DNA from: Tubulanus polymorphus
Lineage: Eukaryota > Nemertea > Palaeonemertea > Tubulaniformes > Tubulanidae
Assembly (NCBI RefSeq): GCF_964204645.1
Contig: NC_134026.1
Span: 27,608,650 to 27,672,649 of the forward strand
DNA length: 64,000 nt
Reading direction: 5' to 3'
The stretch's first letter is position 1. Each line of letters begins with the position of its first letter. The position numbers were made by a program, and so were the translations under genes. The notes under the pieces were generated by a model, which saw only the letters and a list, made by a program, of their open reading frames with translations, was not told the origin of the DNA and did no database searches. Shown one piece after another: positions 11,268 to 22,614 of the stretch.

Positions 11268-14200
11268 TTAGTGCGGTCTTCCTCTTCCGCGACCTTGCGG
11301 AGCGCCACCTTCCTGCGCTTTTGGGTTTTTGATCGTTTCATCAACGGATAAGATCAGACAAGTGGCTTCAGACGCAGCAGTAATCGCGTTGATTTTGACA
11401 ACCGCCGGTTCCCAGACACACGCCACAAAATTATCAGCGATATCTTCATTGTTTACATCGACACCGTACCAAATACCACCTATAAATCATTTCAACAGAT
11501 ATGAGAAATTGTAGATCAGTTGATGGAAATTATACAAATTATTATTGTTTAAATAACAGCACTCACCCTGAGCGTGTTTCTGCCGAAGTTTGTTCAGAAT
11601 ATTTGTAGCATCGAATCCAGCATTGTCACATAGCTGTCTAGGTATCGTTTCTAAAGCTTTAGCCATGGCTCCGATCAACAGTTGTTCTTTACCGGGAATT
11701 GTACGCGAATGCTCCCTCAGATATTTACTTAATTCCATCTCGATAGCACCACCGCCTACGACACGAGAATGCAGAATTCACGTCAACGTGTAAGAAGGAA
11801 AAAATATTGATATGGTCAAAATCAAGATCGATGGAAATTCTTACCAGCAACAACTGAATCGTTTTTAATGGCTCGTCGTACGATCATGATAGCATCATGT
11901 AGAGATCTCTGAGTCTCTTCAATGAATTGTTCGGTACCACCACGTAGAATAAGAGTACATGTCTTAGCTTCAGGGCAGCCTTTGAATAAGTTGTATCTGC
12001 AAGAAACATCACTTTTCAATAAATAAAGCCCACACAAAATATCCAACATATAAGCAATGATTCCAAGGGTTGATTCCAAGGGTTTATTACGAGCGAAATT
12101 TAGCTGTGTATAGCTAGTTGATTAGAAGAGGGATTAGAATATAATTCCCCCAAATTTGTTTTCAATTTTCGTCACTATTTCAATGGGCATCTTGCTCACT
12201 AAAGTAACACTACCTTTCACCACCAATCTGCACTTCTTCAAATAATTCACATGCTCCCAGTACATCTTGTTTGAGACTCTGTACAGATGTCTGTATTGAC
12301 CCACCGCAAGCTTTCAACGTTCTCTTCAGATCCTCATCTACAACACGGCCAGCGCAGAATAAATCTCTGTAATTAAGATTAATTTTCACAACTGAATACA
12401 TGATCCAATCTTGAAGAAGATCTCAAATGTAACACCACTACCGTAGTCAAATGAATACCTGTCAGCAAAGTATTGAGTGGCAACATCACCAATTGGCAAT
12501 TTAGACAAAACAACTTTTGCACCACTTTTGTAGATAGCCTCTAACTTTTCATATAGAATATTCCACTCGGCATCCACTATTGATTGATAGTCCTGAAATA
12601 TAGTATTATCGGTAATTCACACTCAATGAAGTTAAGTGACATAAGATAAAATATAACAGTTAACCATCTTAACTTACTTCTACATTGTCTACGCGCACTT
12701 CAGCATTTTCTTTTTCGGATTTCAACTCTAATTCAACGTTAAGTAATGCAATCTTGGGGTTGATGTATTTCTTCGGCTGCATCTCGAAACCGGCATAGCT
12801 GAACGTCTTCTTAAAAGCCACACCATCGACTAACATAGAATCCTACAACACAATCACAAAACATATAACTGACAGTCGATTATCGACATGAAAAGCAGCC
12901 CACAACAGAAATAAATACTGACTTCTAATGCACCGCCCTGAATCTTTTTAATACCAATCATATCTAAAGGCAGTAAATCATCCAACATCATCACAGCATC
13001 GACTACCATTTTAGCGAAGAAATCTTTCTGATGGGCGACAAGTTTAGAGCTGAGAGTAGTGGCTGCACATTTGATAAGTAACTGGCGATGTTCACTGCAA
13101 ATTTAATTGTCATTATCAAATAAATCATTGACAAATGTCAAGTGGTCGCTTAATCAAATATTCAGCTACACTTACACTACATCTTCTTCCTTGATAGTCA
13201 CAGCGATCTCTCTGATTTTTTTCACAACCTAGATAGATACATTCACACAAAAACATCGAACAATTTCTGGTAAAGAATACAATGGTTAAATGCCAGTAAG
13301 CCACATAAGAATAAAACTCACCAGAGCAGTAGCTTTTCTGAAAGCACGAATTATGATTTGAGGATGGACTCCCTCTTCAATATAAGGCTTACACTGTTTC
13401 AGGAAGGCTCCGGCTATCAAAACTACACTAGTCGTACCATCACCGACCTATCGAATAGACACAATAGGAGGACGTTTAGAGAAAAATCAATGAGAATTAC
13501 AATGAGACGCAAGGCTAGAAATACTAACCTCAGCATCTTGGGATTTAGCGATGTCTACAAGTGTTTTCGCTGCTGGATGAACAATATCCAATAACTTCAT
13601 GATTGTGGCTCCATCATTCGATACGGTAGCTTTACCTAAAAACAAAATAATATATGGATTCAGCATTGAATGGCAGGATTTATCAACTACGCAAGGGAAA
13701 TTACAGTTTATAGTCTAAATTATTACCTCCACCATCGACGATGAGCTTATCCATTCCGCGAGGACCCAATGTGGTCCTGACGGCATCAACAATAGCCTGA
13801 CAGGCATTGATATTACTAATCAGCTGTGGTTTGCCTTGAGAAGAATCTGTGCCTTCTTTCAACAAGATTATCCTTGGTTGCTAAAAATAAATTTAATAAT
13901 TCTTACGTTGAAGAGCCGAGAACAGCTCCATGAAAGGCATTTTGTTTGGAGTCTTTCTTGCGGGCCTTCATTCATATCGATCTTTTGAGATTTAAACAAT
14001 TAGACTCGGGCATTAGGGTCGTGATTGGATGCTTAAAATTGAATAGTGATTTGGTGATGTCTTGTTTTTTAAGGTTTACGAATGATCCAAAACAACCAGA
14101 GGAAGATTTGACAGTCGAAATCATTGGAATTTTCTAGACTTCCGGGTTCTGACATGTACCCGGTGTGGACAAATCGAAAAGATTTTCGAGTGTTTTAACA

Positions 14201-14337
14201 GCATATATTTTACACCGTATACTAGAACATGTAGAAAATAGATAATATTTGATTGTATAATGGTATTTAATTATCGTAATCGGTTATAAATCGGCCGATG
14301 ATGCTGGATTTTGCAAAGGTTTCTCACATACCATCAT
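11268..14337 (-). CDS. CCT7: T-complex protein 1 subunit eta (CCT7)
   Basis: Subunit of the cytosolic group II chaperonin CCT/TRiC, which folds actin, tubulin and other proteins with ATP. Twelve coding exons on the minus strand: 14337-14332, 13880-13727, 13635-13529, 13447-13322, 13228-13176, 13094-12923, 12842-12679, 12592-12459, 12366-12214, 11996-11845, 11755-11567, 11479-11268; about 540 aa (human 543). The start exon has only six coding bases, ATGATG, before a GTATGT donor, reproducing the Met-Met start of human CCT7. Diagnostic strings are [12 protein letters not shown], the ATP-site GDGTTS near 91-96, [49 protein letters not shown] and the C-terminus GRGRGRPH. Start codons of CCT7 and Deltex are only 237 bp apart, head to head. 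Phase demands that exon 7 be a multiple of three, so one of its boundaries may be off by a base in my count. Confidence 0.96.
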
Positions 14338-14574
14338 CTTGCTAGCCGACGCTATGAAATTCCGACCACTCGTAAATTGAAAATTCTTATCTGAAACACG
14401 AAGTAGTGTCAATCTAGATCGGAAGCGATTGATAATAATTTTCACTTTTATTAATTTCAAACCTATTTTAAGCTAATTAGACAAATCATGAGATTCGTGT
14501 GAACTGGGTCTTTTAGTATCAGTTTAATAGATAAATAATTTTACGTTTCATGAATAAGTTCTGAATAATCCAAG
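14338..14574. promoter_or_regulatory. Bidirectional promoter interval CCT7/Deltex
   Basis: The 237 bp between the two divergent start codons must contain both 5' leaders and core promoters unless there are unseen upstream non-coding exons. No TATA box stands out on either strand. Confidence 0.5.
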
Positions 14575-17404
14575 ATGGAGTCAAGTATTAAAAGTGTAGT
14601 AGTTTGGGAATGGTTTTCTGGCTACTGGAAACCCTACACACCAGTCGTATCATGTTTTATCGAAAGCAGAAGGGATACCGAGACAGAAATACACCTGGCT
14701 CAAGCGGATCCCAGTATGAATCGGTTTATTATAGACGTTGAAAAGCTGTTACAAATCACATCAGATGATGCTGGTAAATGTCAAAAGTCGCACTAATTAC
14801 CACACGAAACCGATCGTCTCAATTGATAACAACAAATCATCCCTAAATTCTTAGGTGTTTTTATGAGCCTACCGACTGAATAAAGTTAGATTACTGTTAA
14901 CTGAACTGACATCTCAATTTTTCTATGTTTTTGGGTATATTTTCGAATTTTTCATAGAGATTAAAAGTTCCCTCTGATTCAAAGAATGCTTTCGGCTCAA
15001 TTACCCAAAATATTCACTGCCGCAACAGTAACAACTTGTCTCTGTTTAATGTGTCATTTTGAAAGACAGCTGGGTTCGTACGCAGACCGTTTATGGAAAC
15101 TTGATATCTGGGTATGAACTCAGTCGTACCCAACAGCTATAATCGATATACATAATTGAAATCGAGTACACAACGCAATCTCATAAAAACGCCTCTTATG
15201 AACTTCAGTTCTAATTGTTTCATTGATCATTAAACGAATATACTGAATTAATATTTATTTGATCGCTAGGGGATTTTTGTATGATACTGGATTTTTTCTT
15301 TTTTAAGGTAAAACAGTCAAGCATCAAATTCCAATCAGAAGAAAGATTTATTCTGCAGATACCCCTCCCGGTTCTGGGGTAGAATGGAAATGGTCGGGAG
15401 ATTCTGGTTCATGGTACCTTTATGATATTGAGACGGCATGTGTATTAGAAAATGCATTTAACAGAAATATCAGCAATGTTGACTTAACAATTGAAAATCC
15501 TAGTCTACCCTATAAAATTGATCTAAAGTCAATGACGCAAACGCGAATTGGGACTGGATTTATAAGGCATGTTCAGAGAGTGCCTTTGACTAGTGTATAT
15601 ACACCAATCTGTATGCCTAACGCAACCAAATCTGCAGCAGCAGTAGCATCATCTAATAGAGTAACTAGGAGTAAATCAGCCGCTGCTGCTGCTGTATCTT
15701 CGACATCCTCGGGCAGAAAATCCGGATTAAAACCTTCCATTTCTCTGATGGCAGTTAAACACGCTCACGGGTCGAGCACAGAATCATCATCTTCATCAAT
15801 AGGGTCTATTGATCATACAGACGATGGACATAGTCCGAAAAAAGTTCGTAAACCTTCAAAAAAGAAGTATAAATGTTCAACAAATTCATCTTCGCCTTCT
15901 AAATCAGTTCCGGCAGTGGTTAATACTCGAAGTCGACTTTTAAAAGGATCAAAATCTGTTGATTCGGGACTAGCTACAAATAATGCCCATTCTTCTGCAA
16001 CTGCTAATCTAGCCAGGTAATGTAAACTGTCTTGGCTTCAAATTTTCATTTGATCAGCATTAAGTTAACTTAAATATTTTCTATTGTTTAGATCAACAAC
16101 TAATTACACATTATCTGGTCGAACAAATCAAGGCTCGCTTATATCGCCAGCAATGACAGGTATCAATACAACTGATAAATTAGTGCATGCTATATTATTA
16201 GATAGATTCAGCTTTTGACAGGAAGAAATTGTTCATTTTTTCAGGTGTTACGAACATGTTACTTCTGCCATTGGTTCCTTTCCTATTGTCATCGAATAAA
16301 TCACTTAATTCACCCATACCCCAACACATCCCTAGTCAACCGTTGAAAGCAACTAAACCCAAAAAGAAGAAAAAGGCATTGAAGTGGCATTCAGTTGAAC
16401 AACAAAAACCAGGCAAGATTGTTGATCATTTTTCATTAATAGATAATTCGACATTACAGCCTTTGTTCTTCCTCTGATGTATTTCTGTCTACCCAACAGT
16501 TGACCGGTCTTTTGATGCAATTGTAAAGAAATACTCTACATTTCTAACAGCAGAGATCCCTGATGAGGTAAATTGAGCAATATCAACCATTTCAAATGAA
16601 AATGACATACCCGGTTGCTAAAACTCGTGTTTTGATAATAGGATTGTTGTATATGCTGTGATCGACTGCATTCAAGCGGTGGATTCAGTGCTGATCACGA
16701 AGAAGAAGCAATTTGTAAATTGAATCGTTGTGACCACATATTTCACAGATCATGTGTATCGGCCATGTATAATAGTGGAACTAAAGATGGCAGTTTACAA
16801 TGTCCTACGTGCAAGATGATTTATGGCGAGAAATTTGGAAACTGTCCTCCAGGTCGAATGGAATACGGCACATTCTCCGCTTCTCTTCCGAGCTTTGACT
16901 GTGAAACTATACGCATTATATATACAATACCTCCTGGAATACAGGTACATAGTACGCAGGTGCGTGTTAAATACTACCACTAGTCACACTATACTCATAC
17001 CTATGATATTTGTATTACGATGTTTCAGGGATCTGATCATCCTCATCCTGGTAAACCCTTCAGCGCAAGAGCATTTCCAAGATACTGCTACTTACCTAAT
17101 AATGAAAATGGTCGCAAGGTTTGTTTGGCTATGAAGATGTGATTTTGTAATGTTTTAACAATGACCATCGAAGTCAAGTTTATTATTTCAGGCATTACAG
17201 TTGTTAGAGATTGCGTGGCGAAGACGATTAACATTTACTATTGGTACATCTGCTACAACTGGGGAACAAAACACAGTAACTTGGAATGAAATTCATCATA
17301 AAACAGAATTTGGTTCAAATGAATCTGGCCATGGCTTCCCCGATACTAATTATTTTGACAATCTGTTTGCTGAATTGGCAGCTCAAGGTGTTACTTGTGA
17401 CTGA
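14575..17404 (+). CDS. DTX: Deltex-family E3 ubiquitin ligase
   Basis: Cytosolic RING E3 ligase, known in this family as a Notch-pathway regulator and ADP-ribose-linked ubiquitin ligase. Eight exons: 14575-14773, 15308-16016, 16092-16159, 16245-16412, 16500-16567, 16642-16944, 17029-17118, 17192-17404, giving 605 aa. Two WWE domains lie at about 1-75 ([13 protein letters not shown]) and 76-155 ([17 protein letters not shown]). A Ser/Lys-rich linker follows. A RING-HC finger near 406-470 has [16 protein letters not shown] and CPTC. The Deltex C-terminal domain has [38 protein letters not shown] and [14 protein letters not shown]. The architecture matches DTX1/2/4 rather than DTX3/3L. The intron at 16413-16499 has a GC donor (CAG|GCAAGA), the only splice joining the linker to the RING exons in frame. 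Confidence 0.94.
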
Positions 17405-18014
17405 ACTTATAATCTCATGCGGGAAAGTTTTATAAAAACTTGAATCGTGGTTATTATGAAACCGAACAAAAAAGTAAATTTACAGTTTAACTGGTATGTT
17501 CAAATATATTCTATGCATGTCTCAAGTGTTTTTGCTGCATTTTTAATAGTTGTGTCCTATCACAACAAGAAGTGGAAGTGCCACTATGTTGTTATGGATA
17601 TTTAGTTGCCAAATAAATGTGTAATCTCAATTTTTCCACAAGTGGATGTAGCTCCCAATTAAGCTGTCATAACATAAATGTGGATAAAACTCCACCAGTA
17701 TTCGGATTCTTGTAATTCGAATAGAAATTCATTTGTAATTAAAGTAAAAACTCATGTTATACTGTACTCAAAAGAAAAGATTTTTTTAACTTTGTTAAAT
17801 TAGAATATCAGTTGATAATAAAAATATCCTTAATTTAATACTAACTGCATTTATAGTCAAGTGATTGTTGAATGGATACCTTTAAACTGTGTTCAAAATC
17901 ATGAGAGACCCAAGAATCAATCTATCTAAACTCTGAAAACTAAAATGTGTTGAGAAATAGAAGTTTAATTATTAATAACAAAATGCAATACATAGTAGGT
18001 TTATCACAGTTGAA
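17405..18014. other. Convergent 3' region between Deltex and ARMC5
   Basis: AT-rich untranslated sequence with no gene. AATAAA at 17612-17617 is a good poly(A) signal for Deltex, about 210 bp after its stop. No clear hexamer was found for the minus-strand gene. Confidence 0.5.
17612..17617 (+). terminator. Poly(A) signal of Deltex
   Basis: AATAAA in AT-rich sequence downstream of the Deltex stop codon. Confidence 0.55.
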
Positions 18015-21000
18015 TTATTCCAGGATAGTTTTTGAAATTTTCAAAACATTTTCTAAAATTTCTTTTTTAGTTGGCCAAGAAATAATTTCTCTCACTATTC
18101 TTAATATAACTGTGAATGTCATTTTACAACTAAACATATGTATGATACATTTCTCAAAAAGTTTCATCGACTTGTAGAATACGGAATAGTGACATGTTTG
18201 TACAAGGTTCTCCACTGTCAGTTGTTTGGTGATTCTAGGGATTATGAATTCCTGTAAGTTATCAGCAAGGTATCTGTCGGCTAATCCTAATAACTGAATA
18301 TTCACGTCCCAGGAATAATCCCTGTGAATTACTGGACAATTAGAACGCATACAGTTATACATTAGATGAAAGTAAACAAGTATTACATCACTAGAAATGT
18401 CCGGTAATTTAATTTGAGAATGTTCCGATTCGTGAAATTTCCCCCTTAACATCGCAGCGAAAACTTCTGACTTGCTCGCAAGATGCGACCGTTCTACAGT
18501 TACAACTACTCCATCTGAACACACAAATGACAAATCATGTTTTGGAACTGAATCTGCGAAGAAGCAATTGATTTTCAGTTCTTTTTTTTGTTCGGTATCT
18601 TTTAAACAGCCTTTCAGAGAATTCTTGTTTATAGCTATGTTGCTTAGTTGATGAAGCAGGTATGACACTGCATGAAGTTCATCATCATTCACATTTTCTG
18701 TGATCAATGAATCAAACAGTTTCTGCAAACCTTTGTATTCTACAAATACCTTTCGAAGCAAGAAGGAACTCCTGAAAAACAAATAGTACTCGATACAACA
18801 ATGAATGCATGTACATTTTAAGAAGTTTTGGTTGTGGGGTAAATATAATACCTGCAAATATAGGAAGCATTCACAGCAAATAACAATTGAGTTTCTGCAG
18901 ATCCATTTATCAGATTTGAATATAAAACTCCACGGCCAAATCCTGCCTCGGCAATCATCATCAAATTTTCCAAAAAGCAATGACCCTTTTCATTCAGTGA
19001 ATCAATTGCTCTCCATTGATCACTGCTGTTTTCACTCTCGTGCAATTTTAATTGTTCCTGTTTGACATTTTCACATATTTCGGTCTCAGCGTTTTGTTCA
19101 ACAGATGGTTTTGATACTAGTTCATTAGAATCATTTTCATGAGAACAGGAATTGTCTGCCATACAAGACCTGACCACAACTTTTACACCGGGTTGACAGA
19201 ATAAATGAAATATCTTCATTGGAAAATTCATCTCCAACAATGGCTGGAAACAATCTAAGTTCTTACTAAGTCTTTCAAACAATCTCCAGCATCGTGAATG
19301 CGAATTCATTCCACCTTGCAAAGCATAGCTTAACAGCATATCCATAGCACCACGAGATACAAGATACTTCTCTGCTCTTTCCATATGCGAGATTGATGAA
19401 AGCATATATAGAATATTTCTCTGCGTGAACTTCCTCGGATCTTCATGTTTTTGACGTTTCGGTCGGCCCTTTGTAATATTGCTACTAGTACTTGAGTTTG
19501 AATCGCCTCCAAAATTCCGGGATTCTGATGCAGTTCGTTTTCGAAATTTCCCCGTAGCTAATGGATTTACTTTATGTGATGTTGACGATATACAATCCTT
19601 TTCCTCATATTCTTTACTGAACAATACCATTCTGAGGACCTGGTCTGGGGCTTTTGGTTCAGGGATGTCACGGTATTGATATTCTTTTTCTACTACAGGT
19701 ACACTCAAAGAGCGAATAGTTTTAATCGGTGCTTTGAAATCTAAACTGCCCAGTTTCGCGCATGAAGTCTGTTGCGTTTTTGTTATTCTAGGGGATGTGG
19801 GAAAAACACGTTGCTTGATTTTATCTTTTGGCAAGTTTTTGTTTTTAGTTTCGGCGCTATGTGACAAGTCCACAGGTACATTGATACCAGTTTCATCAAT
19901 TCCAAGTGAAACAGGATTCACATTACAAGTATTCTGAATGGGCGTCGTTGGTTCCAAGGAATGTTCAAAAGAAGGTGAATACCTCGGCGATACAGAATCA
20001 ATATAAGATACTCGTCCATCACTAAAATCACTGAATGATGAATATGCTGGAGAAACACCATGATCTGAACATATACTCGATGACATTAAACTCTGTGTAC
20101 TCAGCGGACTGTAAGGTTCTATGGACATATATTCATGGGAGGGGCTCGAAGAAGATGAAGAACTCATTCGGTATGGCGTAGGAGGATCAAAGTTTCCAAT
20201 GCATTTCTGGCCTTTGAAGTAATCATTCGAGCTCCACTCAACAGTTTTATAGGTTGGACTGTCAATACTATATCGGACACAGTCATTTTGATTACCAGAA
20301 CAAATAACTGTTTCACAATCTTCATCAGATGATTTTTCATTGACTTCTGGAAGCTTTATTTCGTTCATTCCATCAACAGAATCTTCGATAAGATCATGGA
20401 GCGCACTATCCTCAGGTTTACTAACAGCATTTACAGTTGAATTCTGGCTGCCTGTAACATTCAGTGAAAGATTTGATGGCAGCAAATGATCTGTTATGGA
20501 CGGAGAATCTTGGCTATCAGCAGTCTTTGCTTCATGATATTCTGTAGTGTCCTCTGCGTATGCCAAATATACCGTATGTAATAGATTTTTGAAGTTCAAT
20601 AGTTTAGTATTAGAACAGAGCTGTAATTGTTGCATTAGAATGTCCACAAGACCATTCTCGAGGAGAATTTTCATTCCAATTTCATTTGTGCAAAAATGAA
20701 CTAATGCACTGATTATGCGAGGATGTAACCGTTTATATTTGCTGTCTTTAAGTTTAGTAAGTAGCAATTGGAGACCTGATGCTTCTCGAATTTTCATACG
20801 GTTTACAACTTCTTGACAACACAAGCACAAACAGTTGACAAACAGTATTGTTTTTTCGGGATTAGGCTCACTTCTAATAAAGTCGATAAAGCAGGTAATT
20901 CCACCAGCATTTCCCAGTGACGGACGAATAGTCTCCTGCTCAGTAATGTGACCTAATGTTAACACCGCATGTTTACGGATACTCTGATTCTCTGATTTGA

Positions 21001-22485
21001 TAAGTTCAAGCATACAACGAAGACAATCAGCTTCCAACAATTGTCGACTACAGCCAACGCTACACCTACAACATACAAACACAATGTAAATCAATGAATT
21101 GATCATAATGACATAGATAATTTATTCATTTATATAGCGAAGTACTATAAAATAGAATCCACGCTTCACATTAAAAGAACCTGAAACACTGCAGATATCA
21201 CATTATAAAGGTCATTCCAAATGATTCAAAAATATATAAGTCTAAAAAGGCAGGTTTTATGATTACCTAAAATATCAACTGATTTAGGCTCTTAATGAAG
21301 AAAACAGGAGTTATGTGTTCATGCTTTCAATCAGTTTCCCAATCTAATTAAACTGGATATGTACATTGCCAGTGTATTAATCTTGGATAGAATTATTTTT
21401 GGGATTTGTAAATTTATCTAAATTATAATCTTACTCTCGAGTTAAATCATTGAGTGCGCGTATGCAGACGTTCACTAGTCCATCATGATCTGATTTCAAC
21501 AATTCAGCAATTGGTCGAATTCCTTCAGCCTCAACGATCAACTCTCGATTCTCTGATGTGTCACCGAGCAGTCTACAAATCAAACTGAACTTATGGATCT
21601 GTCGTTGTTTAAGAGTTCAGGTCTACATCAACCTCTATGTACATACCTTATCATACGAACATAGTTTTGTTGAGAATCAACATTAGTCGAGCCAGTCAAT
21701 CTTTTGACAACAACTTCCAAAATATCATACTTAATGATTCTTTTAACATTGCTAGAAGTCTGAGCCAGATTTGCAATAGTTCGACAAACTCTACAGCTGA
21801 TACTTTCCACATCACAATACTTCAATACCGATACTACAAAATAAACTTATTGATTCAGAACCATATAGATTATAAGGTGATAGTGCTTTCCTGATGAGCT
21901 TAAACTTACCAATAATTCCAATGCCTCTGTTTTTTACCACCTTAAATAAAAAACAATACTTTTTACATCACAGTTCATCTGGATTTTTGTCTCAGAAATA
22001 TTGACATTACAAACCTCTTCCCTTGCAACAGATTCAGTACAACAATTTGCTAATAAGCTGAAGGCAACATCAAGAATTCTTGTATTGCGACTTTCAAGTG
22101 ATTTTATCTTTAATCTTTCTCTCTCAATTCTTTCTGATAAAACATTGTTGGATGTAGTATTTTCTTGTTGGTTTTGATTGATTTTCTTGCTAGCAGGATC
22201 ATTTGCGCAGTGTCGACTTTCATTTCCAACATTATCAAAATGACTACTTTCGGTTTGAGTGGTTTCTTCTTCTTCTTCAGCAATACAAGTTTCAGATATT
22301 ACAGGATGTCTGTGGATTACACTTATAAGGGCTTTTATACCACCTAAACCACAGAATTCTATGATGCCGGTTTTACCCTTGATGTGGCTGGTCCTTGCTT
22401 TTACAAGGGCATCATATACATGTGTTGAATTTTTGCTGTAAAACCTACCAATGAGATTTTCTCGACTTTCTGGATTGTCAGCCAT
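18015..22485 (-). CDS. ARMC5: ARMC5-like armadillo-repeat/BTB protein
   Basis: Six exons on the minus strand: 22485-22015, 21940-21910, 21833-21647, 21572-21435, 21065-18852, 18771-18015, in phase, 1265 aa. The N-terminal half carries armadillo-type helical repeats, for example LLANCCTESVAREEV, VCRTIANLAQ, RALNDLTRE and KHAVLTLGHITEQ. A Ser-rich low-complexity region follows inside the 2.2-kb exon. The C-terminus has a BTB/POZ domain (about 1075-1190) with VCSDGVVVTVERSHLASKSEVFAAML. ARM plus C-terminal BTB is the ARMC5 arrangement. Vertebrate ARMC5 is a CUL3 substrate adaptor linked to turnover of RNA polymerase II and to adrenal growth control. This version is about 330 residues longer than human ARMC5 (935 aa), mostly through the linker. 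Exon 2 is only 31 nt. The 2.2-kb exon is the longest in the window. Orthology is inferred from architecture and partial similarity. Confidence 0.8.
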
Positions 22486-22614
22486 TATGCATGACCGTAA
22501 GGTGCTGTCACCTGTGGCGACTCCACGAAACTAGTTTGATTGACAGCTTTAATTGGATCACGTGGTAGATCCCGGCGCATTCTGGTTAGGCTTTCTCTGA
22601 ACAAGGAACACGCA
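22486..22614. promoter_or_regulatory. Bidirectional promoter interval ARMC5/FET with E-box
   Basis: Only 129 bp separate the divergent start codons. A palindromic E-box CACGTG at 22559-22564 lies between them and could serve both genes (USF/MYC-type factors). No TATA box is visible. Confidence 0.55.
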
